A stretch of DNA of 64,000 nucleotides from Pectobacterium peruviense (GCF_002847345.1 NZ_LXFV01000001.1:434001-498000); one strand, 5' to 3'; shown: positions 25,568 through 40,500, numbered from the stretch's first letter. Notes: generated from the letters alone by a model not told the origin. A program made the numbers and translations.

Positions 25568-28500
25568 TTTAATGGTTTCCTCTCAACAACCTCAGCACCT
25601 TTAATTTCCCAAGGTTTAATAACTACAATCTGTTGCGTACCACCGACATATAACCCATTTTGGGTTCCAACTTCACCTACATACACTTTTGTACCTGAGG
25701 GGATTTTTATCGCAAAAGATGTATCTATTGGTGACGTTCCCCCGCCAGGCCACTTAGGAAGAACAGCTTTATCGATCCTTGTTTGAATAACACCTTGTGG
25801 TGCTTCCGAACTAAAGAACTGACCATAAGGTTTATCGGACACCCCTCCACGAAAAAGAATAGTATCTTCTTTCAATACCATTTCTTTATACCTTCCACCA
25901 CTAAAAGTGGCTGCTAAATCATTATCTAACGGCCCAGGTTTAATTGCTGAATATTCACCAATAACCTTATTTGGGAACGAAACAACACTGTGACTAACAG
26001 CAGATTCAACTTTACCCACTACTTTAGCTACCACTCTTTCCGTGAGTGCCGTCCCTGCTTTCGTAACACCTACTCCGCCTGCGATGGCCGCAGCCAAATC
26101 AGACACGAGTTTACCAGCTTCAACACCGGCATTGTACGCACCACTTGCGCCAGCCTTCTGATACTCAGACTCCATCAGATTGATACGGTCAATGTAGCTT
26201 TGCTTAACCGCATCCGACATCGTAATAAAAATGTCATCGCTCGTTATCAATTGCTTGATTGCATCATAAGCCGCAGCAGGATCACTGATGGATTTCGATA
26301 AGCTCTCGACTGAGTCGTAAATCCCTTGAGGAACACCAACCAGCATACCTGCACCGTAGGCAGCATCTTGCCCCAGACTGATGGCATCCCATTTTGCCCC
26401 CACTTGCAATTGGCAGGACATATTGCCTTTACAGGCATCAAACTCTTTATCTCTCTCTGAGCGCTGTTGATTGCTCAGATAGTTATTCTCCACCGCATTA
26501 CGCCCAGACTGTGCGCCGCTGGCGGCGGAGGCGGTGCTGTTGCCTGCCAGACCGGATACCAGACCCGCGGCCAGTGTCGAAAGCGCGCTAACTGACTGTT
26601 TTTCCGCTTCCGTCAGGTCATTCGCCGTCTTCCCAGGATATTGATCGGCCATGATGGCACGGGCGATCAGTTCACCGCTGGAGGCACCTAGCGCCCCCGC
26701 TGCCGCATCCTGACCCGACAGTTGTGCAACCACCGCACCCACCACCGCATGCGCCATCGCGTTTGCTGCAATATCGGACGCCGTGGCTTTGCTCTCATCT
26801 TTCGGCATCGTGACATCTTTCACCAGCTGTGCCAGATACGGTGACGCACCGCTGGCAATCGCTTTCTGGATATCCCCGCCCGCCAGTGCCTGAATTGCTG
26901 CCGTCGCTGCCTGTGCCGCTCGCTGGAAATCGCTACCCGTGCCGTATTTCTGCATCTCGGCCTTGTAGGTCGGCGATTCCGTCAGCGCCTTTTTATAGTC
27001 CTCCCACTGCGCGACCGAGTCACCGTCTTTCGGACGTTCGACTTTGGAATCACCTTTCGCTTCCGCGGCTTTCTGCGCTTTCAGCTCGCCTTCCGTGCGC
27101 ACAATATCCATCACCTGCGCGCCGATTTCACCAATCAGCTGCGCCTGCTTCAGGCGTTTCTGCTCTTTCTCTTTGTTAAAGATCGGGCTGAGCGCGTTGT
27201 TCGCGTGCTCAACATCACGGCTCAGCGTGGCGATATCCTGCACCTGCTTCGCCGTGTCCCGCAACAGCAGGCTGCCGTCACTCACCGCCGCATAGGTGGT
27301 GCTGGATGCATTGCCACTGTTACCCAACGCCATCAGCGCCGACGGCACATTCATCGCCAACGTCGACAGCATGCTACCGCCCATCGATGGGCTGGCGCTG
27401 AAACCTGCGCCGCTGTGCTCCACCTTGAATTCGGCTTTATTGTTAAGCCCGCTCCAGCCGAGCGTCCCCGTTTCCAGCCGGTTTTTCTCGGCGCTGGCGG
27501 TAGAACCAATCACGGCGGCGTCAAGCTGGGTATGTTCACCAGTTTTTATACCAAATCCGTCTTTACCAGCAAAGAACCCCGTCTGCTGCTGCACACTATC
27601 ATAATTGCTGTGCATCTTGTCCTTGCTGAGGCTGATGTAGCCGCTGCCGCCACCGCCGCCCCAGGTAAAGCTGCCGCCTGCCGATCCGCTAACCTGTTTG
27701 GAATCATAGCGGTCACTATCCTGCTGGCTTTGCAACAGCAGATTACGCCCTGCGTCAACATCAATGCGCTCAGCGTTCACCTGCGCGCCAATCAGTCGCG
27801 TGTCGCGATCGCTTTTCAGCGTGACATGGTTACCTGCATCCACCGTGGTTTCTGACCAAGTATTGCCCGTGCCGGTTTCCCGCCCTTTCGCCGCATTAAC
27901 GTTAGCAAAAATGCTAAGCCCCGCGCTACCGTTGCTCAATCCCAGACTGACACCGATATTGCCGCCGCTGCTGCTGTTTTTGCCACTCAGCGCTTCACTA
28001 TTACGGGCAGAGATCAGGTGGATATCTTGCGCCGCGTTCATCATGACATCGCCGCCCGCCTTAAGCTGGCTACCCGCAACCGTGATATCTCCCGTGCGCG
28101 CGTCAATACCGATATCTCGCGTCGCATTCAGCGTCGAACCAAAGCTCTGCTTCTGTTCACTAGTCTGGCTGGATCGTGAGTTCTGCGCCCCGAGAGAAAT
28201 ACTGACGCCGACGAAAGAGGCTTCCCCTTTGTTGTTCAACTCGGACTGACTGCCCTGATAGGCCTGATACCCAGCCAGCCCCGCCTTCATCCCCTGAAGC
28301 AGCGCCAGTCGACCATCACTTTCGCTTTTTGCCGCCTGAATGCTCTGCACCGCGCTGTTGAGCGCAGCCCCAACTACGCCGGAGAGCGCAATAGTCAGGC
28401 CTGCACTTTTCTGCTCAAACTCCTGTTGCTGCTTGCGCGTGTCATAACCCGGATCGATCGTGACGTTGTTGCCTTGCAGGAGGATGTCTTTCCCCGCCAC

Positions 28501-31500
28501 TATATCGGTGCCGCTGAGGGTGACATCGTTCCCAGCCTTCACCGTCACTGAGTCTGTCGTACTGCCAAGCGTGCTGATGCTCTGACTCTGCGTTGCGGCC
28601 TGATCGCGCAGTTTTTGGCTAGTCGACGTCGATCCGATGGTGAAGCCGATGCCGCCGCCGCTGAACAAGCCGCTTTTTTTCTTGCTGTGCTCTTCATAGT
28701 TCTGGTAGTTCTCTACGCTGGCAGCGGTGTTAACGTCATTATTCGCCAGCAGCGTGACCTGCTTGTCGCCGACCACCGAGGAACCTTGCAGATTGATATT
28801 CTGATTAGCGGCCATCGTGACACTGTCACCCGACAGCAGGCTGCCCTTCTCATCGGTTTGCAACGTTTCCCGCAACGTATGCGTCACCGTCTTCGAAAAG
28901 GCCTTTTTCTTGATTTTTGTTTCTTCAAAGAAGGTGTGCTGCGTTTCGGTTGCCGACAGCAGATTGATGTCGTTGCCCGCCTGTGCCGTCACCGCGCCGC
29001 TGGCCACGCCCTGTGCCGCTTGCAGATTGATGTCTCTGCCCGCCTGCAAGTTCAAGCCCTTGCCCGTTGTTAACTCGGTGCTCTGCTGAGTGATGTTTTG
29101 CTGCCAGTCGGCATGACGGTTCCACCAGCTGCCGCTGTAGGTTTCTTCCTCTTGAGACAGCAGATTGAGATCGCGTCCAGCCGCCAGTGTCGCATTGCCT
29201 TTGGCATTCAGGCTGGCCGCCTCAGACAAGACATCTCGTCCCGCCACCAGAGCCAGGTCGCCGCCGCTCAGTAACTGGCTGTTTGCCACCTCCTGCGTGC
29301 GACGCTGCGCCGTGCTACCGCCCTGATACAGCGTCTCTTTTAGCGTGTCCTGCGCGGTGAGGCGAATATCATTACCCGCCGCCAGCGACAGCGCCGAGCC
29401 GCCGGAAAGCTGGCTGGCATCGATCTGAATATCCAGACCCGCTACCGCTTTCAGCGCACCGCCCGCATTGACGGCGCTACCTTGCACGGTCGTGTTCAGC
29501 GCGGTATTGCTGCTACCCCACCCGATATCCACGCGATTATTGGTCAGCGTCAGCGCCTCAATCGCCACATTGCCTTTGGCGTTCAGCGCCATATCCTGCC
29601 CGGCATTCAACGTGGCCGCCACGTTGCGGATATCCTTGCCCGCGCTGAGGGTCAGGCTGTTACCTGCTACAATTTCGGCGGTTTTACCCAATTCGGTGAA
29701 CGTGAGCGATCCCGTGCCGCTGCGTGAAGCATTCGGCTGCGCGGTCTGAAAATCGCGCGACGCGGTCTGGTTGATGATGTCGCCGTTAATGCTGGCGAGT
29801 TGCAGCGTGTTACCTTCAATCCGGCTGCCGCTGTTGGTGATGTTGTTCAATGCCACCAGATTCAGGCCGCCGTCTGACTTGATCAGGCCGCCCTCATGGT
29901 TATCAATCTTGTCGCCGCTGGCAATCGCCAACACTTCAACCGCCTTGATCGTGCCGCTGTTGGTGACGCCGCCGCCCGCGTTCAGCTCAACCTTGTTCGC
30001 GACAATCGCGCTGCCCTGCAGGTTATTTTTATCCGCCTGCGCCAGATACAGCTTCGGTGCCAGCACAGTCTGACCGTTGACCTCGATATTTTCCCACCAG
30101 ACCATACTCTGACTGAGGTTGGCTACCTGATCCGGCGTCAAACTCACACCCAGTTGCAGGTTCATGCCTTTCTGCGCCGCCGCGGCGTTATCGAGCAGCA
30201 TCTGCATCTGTGCCAGATCGGAACCAGCGCCATTCAGGTGACGCTGCCCGCTCTGTTTCAGCACCGCCTGACTGATGTAGCGGGTATCAAACTCCGCATC
30301 CCCCAGAAAACGGTAGTCGTGATCCGCATCCAGATTCAGTTTATCCAGTAGATAGGACGACCCCAACACCTTGTCGGCCTGCGTCCACTGTGAGCGCGTT
30401 TCGACTGGCACCACCGTTGACGGTTGTTGCCCCAACAGCGTTTGCAGATCGCTGAACAACGCATTGTCGACCTGACCTAACTGTTCCAGTTTCGGGTTGG
30501 TGTGGATCAGGTAGCGGCTGTCCGCATTAGGATCGACAACCAGCAGCCCGTTATTACCTGTCGGCAGTGGGTACTCGGCGAGCGGATTGGTACTCAGGTT
30601 TTGGAGTCCATTACCGATGGCGCTCAGCAGCTCAGCAGCAGAAAGAGGCTGTGGCACAGAGGGCGTACCCCCACCCGGAAAGTTGTCTGCACTCACCGTC
30701 TGCTTCGGTGTTTCCACAACCACCGCGCCCGGTTTCGCCAACGTTACAGGTGCCCCTACCGTGCCCGCTATCGTGACACCTGTCGTCGAATTGTCCACGG
30801 TAACGGGCGTCAGACTCTGTCCGGCATCAGGACGTTGGCCTGTCGACGTGAGCGCAACCGCATCAGAATGGACGACAGGGCTGGCGTTGGGATCGGTTAA
30901 CACTAGCGCATCATCGGTTTTCAGCGTCAGCGGCCCTGCGGCCTGCTGCCCAGGCGTCATTGTCGTAATGTTCTCAGCCTGCGCCGCCGTTTGCAGCGCG
31001 GTGCCAGCCTGCTGCGTCAGCGCGACCGAATCAGGGTTGCTGATATGACCGGAAGTAGCAGGTTGTAACACCACCGCGTCGCTGGTATTCAGCGTCAGCG
31101 GCTCTGCGGACTGCTGCCCCTGCGTCAACGGTGTAATGTTCTCTGCCTGCGCCGTCGTTTGCAGCGAAGTGCCAGACTGCTGCGTCAGCACCACGGCTTT
31201 ACCCGTCGCCGCTACGCCTATGGCATTACCCGCCAACGTCGCCTGTCCACTACCTGCTTTTGTGACGTCAACCGCACCCGCGTTAAACGACGAATCCTGG
31301 CTGACCAACTGACGCGTGGTCTGTTTCTGCAATGGCGACAGCGCGGTGATGCTATCCAGCACCGGTTTGGTGGAGGCAGGCATAAACCCACCGCTGCCCG
31401 GTTGCAGCGTGGTATTACTGATATCCTGTTTAAAGTTGGCAGTAATGGTGCCGCCTGCCTGAATTAACGCGTTATAGCTTTCGCCAACAGTTTTTTCGTA

Positions 31501-34500
31501 GGTTGGGGTGTTTTTCAAGATATAAGTAAGATATGGGGAAAAATTGGCCAACATGTAATCAAAACTAGATGGTGTATATTTAACTTTTGAAAGCACACCA
31601 TTTATATAATACTGTGCTGGTTTGTACTTAGCATTTTCATACTGATATGTTAAATATTTTTTTGTAACCCCTGTTTGATATGACTGATTACTTATACTAT
31701 TTCCAATTAACTCTATTTTTTTTCCTGAAACGATCTGAGAGGCATCATTAATTAGGAGAGTTGAATTTATAGAAATATTATTTCCAGAATAGATTCGGCC
31801 ATCATAACCTAGTACAGATATATTAATTTCCTTATTTGCTATTATAATATTTTTAATATAAGCATGTTCGTAGGGAACATATAACGAAGATGATGGCTTC
31901 ATACCATATACTATTGATTCATCACTAGAATATCCATCACCTCTATAAACAGAGATGAAACTTACGACCCCATAATCCTCAGGTTTAAACCATTCGATCG
32001 GGATATTAGCCGTCGTTTTACCTACCCAATCCGGCACCGAGTCCCCAGCCAATTCACTCTCCGTCACCACCAACCCTTCACGCTGGTTAGTCAACGTACC
32101 AGTATTAATCGTGATATCGCCGGACTGCGTTTCGATAGTACCTGAACTGTTTAACAACGAGGTGCTGGCCGTGCCTTGGTCGTCACGCTGAATGAGCAGG
32201 TTATTACCTGCCAGAATGGTGCCAAAGACGTTGGTGAGGGAATCGGACAGCAAGCGCATATTGCCGCCCGCATAGAGCATGCTGCTGTTATGGAGCGTGC
32301 CGCCCGCCTGAATCAGCAGATCGCTCGTAGTGCCAATCAGCCCTTTATTATTCAGCGTGTTATCACTGACCAGCGTCAGATTCCCGCCAGCCTGAACGCT
32401 GCCCGTTTCCAGTTGTACGATGTCTTTCGCGCTGATACGCGACTCACCGCCGCCCGCCTGAATGTTGCCCTGATTGGTAAGCGTACCAGTACTGGTCAAT
32501 TGGACGGATTTACCCTGTAACGTCCCGCGCTGATCGAGGTCACCCGCGACGTTTAGCGCTAATTTTTGCCCCGCTGCCATGCTCTGGGTGAAGGTCAGCG
32601 GCCCGGTGATATCGGCAGTCAGGTTACCCAGCGCGACCAGTTGCCCGTCCTGTTGCAATGTATTAGTTTTCAGGCGCAAATCCTGCGCGCTGTAGAGCTT
32701 CGCGCCCTGACGGTTGATCAGCCGCTGCGTCTGCAGCGCCAGCTGTGTCAAGCCCAGCAGCGTGCCGTGGTTGTCCAGTTCGTCGGCGATGATTTCCAGT
32801 TCACCCGCCTGCACCAGCCCGTTATTCACCCACTGCGGGATTTTCAGCGTCAGTTTATCCTGCGCCATCAGGCTGCCCTGCTGGGTAAACTGTGCGGTAT
32901 TCACGTCCAGCCCACGCCCCTGCAGCCAGCCGTGGTTTTCTACCGCCGCTGATTTCAGCGTCGTGGTGCCGTCGGATAACAGCTGTCCGACCTGTTGGTT
33001 GACGATGCGGTCTGTCGTGTCCAACTGTAGCGCAGCGGTGCCCTGCACCGTGCCGCCGTTGGTGACGGTATTGCCCGTCAGCGTGGTGTTGACGGCTTTT
33101 ATCTCGCCCTGATTATTCAGCGCGACCGCCTGCACGTTAAGCGTGCCGTCGCTGCTTAAACGCGCCTGTGGCGCATTACTGAACTGATTTGAGACTGTCG
33201 CGTTAAGCGCGCTATCGCCACGCAGAGTGCCGTGATTCGTGATCTCATCGGCACCCAGCGTCAGCGTGCGGCCCTGAACCTGTCCACGGTTAGTGATGTC
33301 ATGCGCCGTCAGGCTGAGATCGCCGCCGCTGACAAGTTGGCTACCCTGCGCGCCCTGATATGATCCGGTCAGTTGCAACGTACCACGCTGCACGCCCAGC
33401 AGATTTCCCTGTTGATCGAGGTCACTGGTTGTCAGACGCAATTCGTCCGCTTGCCACAGCCCCTGATTGCTCAACACGCCAGTCGTGAGTTCGCCCACGC
33501 CGCCGCTGAGTAAACGTCCCGCCGCCAGATTGTCGACGCGATCGGTCAATTGCAGCGTAAAGCCGCCGACACCCGTCAGCGTACCGCTGTTTTCCAGCGT
33601 CTTGCCCGTTAACGTCACCGTTCCCTGCGAGAACAGTTCACCCTTATTTGTTAGCGCGTCGCCGTTGAGCGACAAACCGTTCAGCCCCGCTACGGTGCCA
33701 CTGTTATCGAGCGATTCGCCATTCAACGTCAGCGTACCCGCCTGCCATAAACCGGCGTTTTCTGCCTGTTTAGCATTAAGGGTAGATACGCCTTTGCTGA
33801 GCAGTTGACTGCTTTTATCGCCGACATAGCGCAGCACGTCGAGCAAACGCAGTGCGTCGGTGCCCTGAATACGTCCCTGATTATCGATTTCACCAGCCCG
33901 CAGTTGCAGGTCGTTAGCCTGTAGCGTGCCCGCGTTGATCAGCGATCCGCTGTCAACACGGCCTGCGCCGTTGGTCAGCAGTTCACCACCGGCGCGGTTA
34001 AGTAGCGCATCACGGTTTGTGACCGTCAGGCCATTGCTGCCCAGCACGCGCCCGCCGTTCTCCAACGTACCTGTGGTCAGGCTCAGCGTTCCCGCCGCTA
34101 TCTCTCCGCTTTGCGTAACACGCTCAGCATTGATAACCGCATTCCCGTCACTCAGTAGGTGGGATAAATCGGTTCCCTGATAGGTGCGCAGTAAATCGAG
34201 GCGAAGGCCATCCTGACCGAGCAGCGAACCACCATTAATCAGGTCGTTCGCGGACAGTTCCAGTGTTTTCCCCTGCCAGAATCCGTCGTTAATAACCTCA
34301 CCTGCCTTCGCCAGCAAGGCGCCACTGGTCAGCAGTTGACCATCGCGACCTACCGTCAAGCCTTCGCGCAATTCCAGCGTGATGCCGCGTTCACCGACTA
34401 GCGTACCCTGATTGTTCAGCGCCCCGCCGTTCAGCGCCAGCACTCGGCTTTCCCAGCGTCCGCTGTTGTTCAGTTGATTACCGTGTAGCGTCAGTGTGTC

Positions 34501-37500
34501 GGCCGTGTGCAGCAGACCTGCGCCCTGATAGTCGCCACGGAGCAACAGTGCGCCGTCAGCAATCAGATTGCCCGCGTTGCGAATATCCGTACTCTGCACG
34601 TCCATCTTGCCTACACTGGAGACCGTACCCTGATTGTCGAACTGGCTGGCGCTCAGCCAGCCGTCACCGCCGGAGAGCAGCGTGCCCTGATTGGTTAACA
34701 CGCTGGCAGGGTTGTTGCTATCCAGCGTGATAGCGAATCCACGATCGCCCTGCATCCGTCCGCGGTTGGTCAGCTGTTGTGCCTCAAACGTCAGGCGTTC
34801 TGCCTGCACGTCACCGTCGTTTATCACACTTGCAGCGCGTAAGGCGGCAATGCCCTGTGACAGGAGCGTACCGTTTTGTTGGTTAGTCAGGCTGTGGGTT
34901 GTCGTCAGCGACAAGGCATTGATGCCGAAAATCTGCCCACTGTTGGTCAGATCATTGGCCTGAAGCGTGATATCGCCCGCCTGCCACTGCCCGTGGTTGT
35001 CGACCTGATCCGCCGTCAGCGTGCTGCGGCCCTGACTCAGCCATTTGCCCTGATTGCGTGCCATCCCCGCAATCGCCAGCGTCAGTGCATCCACACCCAG
35101 CATTTTTCCGCGGTTATCCAGCGTCTGGGCGTCCACGGTCAGCGCGCGGGCTTCCAGCGTACCCTGCTGATCGAGGCTTTTCGCGATTACACCCAACGTA
35201 TTGCTGCCGCTGATAACACCGCGATTATCCAGCTTATTGCGCAAGTTCAGTTGTAGATCGTCCGAACCCAGCATCTGCCCGTGGTTGAGCACGTCCTCCG
35301 CGGTTATATCGATACGCTGGCTAGTAAGGTCACCGGTGTTGGTCAAGTCACCACCCAGCGTTAACTGCAGGCTGCGCGTGCCGTTGATCTGGCCATCGTT
35401 AGTGAGATCGTTGGCGGTGATGGACAGCGCATGGCTGTTCAGCGCGCCCTGATTGTCGAGATGATTGCCGAGCAGGAACGTTAACCCGTTAACGCCCGTC
35501 AGGGTGCCGTGGTTGAATACATCGTTAGCATCAAGGGTCAGCGCATTGCTGCTGATGTCACGCACATTGTTCAGTGTCCCAGTCAGATCCAGGGTCAGGC
35601 TGTCCACGCCCGTGATAGCGCCGCTGTTGGTCAGGTCATTCGCATTCAGCGCCAACGCTGCACCGTACAACGCCCCCTGATTATCCAGGCTATCGACGGC
35701 GGTCAATTCAAGACGGTCAAGTCCGTTGATTTTCCCGCTATTGACCAGTCTGTCGGTCTGTGCAGTCAGTTGATAGCTGTTCAGCGTGCCATGATTGGTT
35801 AACGCATTATCCAGCACCAGTTGCAGACCGTTAACACCAGTGATATTGCCCTCGTTGGTCAGTGTCCGTGCGGCAAGCTCAGCATTTTCACTCCACAGTG
35901 TGCCCTTATTGTCTACATCACCGTTTACCAGCGTCGCCTTAAGCGATTTATCGCCCTGAATGTGTCCACGGTTGATCAGGTTTTGTGCGTCCAGCGTCAG
36001 GCTATCCGCCTGCCATTCACCGTCATTTTCTACGTTGGTCGCCTGCAATACCGCGAGTCCCTGCGTGAGCAGCTTGCCATTTTGCGTATTGCCCAAACGG
36101 TTTTTCGCCGTCAACGACAGCGCAGACAGCCCCAGCAGTTGCCCGGCATTTTCGACGTTATCTGCCGTCAGCGTCAGCGTGTTGCCCTGCCAGAAACCGT
36201 CGTTCACGACCATCCCCGCCTGCGCCTGCAGGGCACCGTTGGTAAGCAGTTTGCCGGTGTCGCCGACCGTCAAGCCTTCACGCAATTCCAGCGTGATACC
36301 GCGTTCACCGACTAGCGTACCCTGATTGTTCAGCGCCCCGCCGTTCAGCGCCAGCGCTCGGCTTTCCCAGCGTCCGTTGTTGTTCAGTTGATTACCGTGT
36401 AGCGTGAGTGTGTCGGCCGTGTGCAACAGACCCGCGCCCTGATAGTCACCACTGAGCGACAGTGCGCCGTCGGCAATCAAATTGCCCGCGTTGCGAATAT
36501 CCGCACTCTGCACGTCCATCTTGCCTACGCTGGAGATCGTGCCCTGATTGTCGAACAGGCTGGCTTGCAGTTGGTTATCGCCACCGGACATCAAGGTGCC
36601 CAAATTGGTTAAACGGCCGGCAGGGTTGTTACTATCCAGCATGACCGCTAACTCGCGATCCCCCTGAATACGCCCACGGTTGCTCAGCTCTTGTGCTTCA
36701 AACGTCAGGCGATCAGCCTGTACCTCACCGTCGTTTATCACACTGGCGGCGCGTAAGGCGGCAATGCCTTGTGACAGGAGCGTACCGTTTTGTTGGTTAG
36801 TCAGGCCGCGAATTGTCGTCAGCGACAAGGCATTGATGCCGAAAATCTGCCCACTGTTGGTCAGATCATTGGCCTGAAGCGTGATATCACCCGCCTGCCA
36901 CTGCCCGTGGTTATTAACCTGATCCGCCGTCAGCGTGCTGCTGCCCTGACTCAGCCATTTGCCCTGATTGCGTGCCATCCCCGCAATCGCCAGCGTCAGC
37001 GCATCCACGCCCAGCATTTTTCCGCGGTTATCCAGCGTCTGGGCGTCCACGGTCAGCGCGCGGGCTTCCAGCGTACCCTGCTGATCGAGGCTTTTCGCGA
37101 TGATACCCAACGTATTGCTACCACTGATGACAGCGTGATTATCCAGATTATTACGCAGATCCAATTGCAGATCGTCCGAACCCAGCACCTGCCCGTGGTT
37201 GAGCACGTCCTCCGCGGTTATATCGATATGCTGGCTAGTAAGGTCACCGGTATTGGTCAAGTCACCACCCAGCGTTAACTGCAAGCTGCGCGTGCCGTTG
37301 ATCTGGCCATCGTTAGTGAGATCGTTGGCGGTGATGGACAGCGCATGGCTGTTCAGCGCGCCCTGATTGTCGAGATGATTGCCGAGCAGGAACGTTAACC
37401 CGTTAACGCCCGTAATCATGCCGTGGTTGAACACATCGTTAGCATCAAGGGTCAGCGCATTGCTGCTGATATCACGCGCGTTGTCCAGCGTACCCTTCAG

Positions 37501-40500
37501 ACTCAGAATCAGGCTGTCAACGCCCGTGATATCGCCGCTGTTGGTCAGGTCGTTCGCATTGAGCGTCAACACCGTACCGTACAACGCCCCCTGATTATCC
37601 AGGCTATCGACGGCGGTCAGTTCAAGACGGTCAAGGCCGTTGATTTTTCCGCTATTGACCAGTTTGTTGGCCTGTGCGCTTAGCTGGTTGCTGTTCAGCG
37701 CACCCTGGTTAGTTAAGGTGTTATCCAGCGTCAGTTGAAGACCGTTAACGCCGGTGATGTTGCCTTCATTAGTCAGTGTTCGGGCGGCAAGCGTGGCGTT
37801 TTCACTCCACAGTGTACCCTTATTGTCTACATCACCGTTTACCAGCGTCGCCTTAAGCGATTTATCGCCCTGAATGTGCCCACGGTTGATCAGGTTTTGC
37901 GCGTCAAGCGTCAGGTTATCCGCCTGCCATTCACCGTCATTTTCTACGTTAGTCGCCTGCAATACCGCGATGCCCTGCGTGAGCAGCTTGCCGTTTTGCG
38001 TATTGTCCAGACGGCCCTTCGCCGTCAACGACAGCGCAGACAGCCCCAGCAATTGTCCGGCATTATCGATCTCGTCTGCCGTCAGCGCCAGCGTGTCCGC
38101 CTGCCAGTGTCCGCTGTTTTCCAGCCGATTAGCCGTGAGCGTGCTGGAGCCCTGACTCAGCAACTTGCCCTGATTACGTGCGGTATCACGGATAGCAAAC
38201 GTCAACACATCCACGCCCAGCATCGTGCCCTGATTGTCGAGTGCGTTTGCCTGCACCTGCAGATCGCGACTTTCCAGCGAACCCCGTTGATCGACCTGAC
38301 CCGCCCCAAGCTGCACCCGCTCACTACCGCTAATCAGGCCACGATTGTGCAAATCATCTTGCAGAGTCAGATGCAGGTCGTCACCGGAGAGTTCCCCCTG
38401 ATTAAACAGGTCGGTCGCTGACAACCGTAGCGTCGCTCCGTAGAGTTCGCCCTGATTCGTCAGGCGATCGGCAAGCGTCAATTGCAACGCGTCAATCCCT
38501 GCTATTTCGCCGCCGTTGAACACGTTATCTGCCGTGATATCGATCCGTTGCCCCAGCAACGTGCCCTGATTATCCAGCGTGAGTCCCTTCGTCTGAATGG
38601 CATTCGCCCGCCAGTGCCCGGTATTCGCAAGCATCGTACCGGACAAGGCCAACAAACCGTCCGTATTGAGCGACCCGCTTCCCTGATAATTCCCCGTCAG
38701 CGACAGCGATTTCATTGCCATCACAGCACCGGTATTATCAATCGACTCACCAGTCAAGGTTGCTGCACCGTTGCTGGAGAGCGAGCCCTGGTTGGCTATT
38801 TGCGTGGCGCTCAGGTGTACGTCCCCGCCTGACACCAGCGTGCCGCGATTATCCAGAACACCGCTGTTTTCCCCCGCCCACTGAGGTGAAGCGCTCAGGC
38901 TGAGTTGCTGTGCATCTGCCGCCAGCGTTAACGCCATCGTCAGAAAAGACGGCTGACGAAGAGCACGCGTTGGCTCCACGATAATGCCGAGATCGCGATC
39001 GGCCTGGATCCGTCCCGTGTTAGTGAAACGTTCGGCCTGCAACGTCAGGTTATCCGCCAGCCATTCACCGTGGTTCTCCGCCTGAGCGGCCTGCAGAACC
39101 GCCGCTCCCTGCGTGAGCAATTTGCCGTTTTCCTGATTGGTCAGCCCATGGCGTGCCGTTATCGACAGCGCCTGAATACCGAGCAATTGCCCAGCATTGG
39201 TCACCTCATCCGCTTCCAACGTGAGACTGTCGGCCTGCAGCAGCCCGCTATTGTCCAGTTGTTGCGCAGTCACCATCCCATTGCCCTGCGTCAACACATT
39301 GCCACTGTTCGTGACATTGCCTGCGATGGCGAGCGTCAGCGCATCCACGCCCAGTATTTTTCCCTGATTGACCAGCGAGGCGGCGTCCAGCGTGACGGTT
39401 TTCCCTTCCAGGGTGCCGAGCTGTTTGACGTCACCTGCCGTCACTGCCACCGACTGGTTGCCGCTGATGACGCCCGCGTTATCCACTAATCCCGACACAT
39501 TCAGTTGCAGAGTATTGATACCCTGAATGTCGCCGCGATTGTTCATGCCTGATGCCGTAAGAGACAGATTATCGCTGCGCAACTCACCGACGTTATCCAG
39601 ACGGTCAAACAACGTGATCCTCAGAGAATCACCGCCCACAACGCTACCGCGATTCATCAGACGGTTCGCCGACAGCGTCACGTCATTCCCTAACACCGAG
39701 CCCTGATTGGTGAACGACAACCCTTGCAGAGACAGAGCCCGACTTTCCCAGTGCCCGTCGTTAACCAGCGTGTCGCCCTGGAGCGTCAGCGTACCTGCCG
39801 TGTTCAGCAGTCCGCTGCCCCGATAGTCGCCGTACAGCGACAGCCCTGTCGCTGCCACCAAACGGCCGTCGTTAATCAACGACATCCCGGTCAATGCCGT
39901 GTGACCCAGACTAGATAGCGAGCCCTGATTATCTATCAGACGCGAAAACAGCGTGGCGTCACCGCCCGTCGTCAATGCGCCACGGTTGATTAACGTGCCC
40001 TTGCCTTCAGCGGCTGGTAGCGTCAGGGATAAAGCGTCATCCCCCTGAATCTCACCGTCATTGGTTAAATTATTCGCCGTCAGAGTCAGTCGCTGTGCCT
40101 GCCATTCTCCGGCATTGACGACATCCGCCGCGGTGAGCACCGCCGCACCCTGTGTGAGTAATTTGCCACTCTGCTGATTGATCAGCCCGTTGGTGGCTGT
40201 CAGCGCCAGTGAAGCGATACCGAAGATTTTTCCAGCGTTATCCAGCGAACCCACCTGAAGTGCAGCGTTTTTTGCCTGTAATAACCCCGTATTATCAAGC
40301 TGCTGCGCCGTCACCGTGCTGTCACCTTCGCTCAGCAGCATCCCCTGATTAGACAGGTTGCTGGCTATCGCGAGCGTCAGTGCATCCGTACCGTGAAGCG
40401 TGCCCTGATTGGTAAGGCTGCCAGCCTCTGCGTGAAGCTGATTGCCCTGCAGCGTGCCGCTGTTATCCAAATTTTCGGTGACGGCCAGCGTCAGCACGTC

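Noticed and set aside
35821-38421. Long plus-strand open frames of up to ~230 codons across hecA
   Set aside because: They lie antisense to the repeated hecA sequence and recur with its repeat period. The composition is a by-product of the GC-rich repeats, and no ribosome sites are seen.
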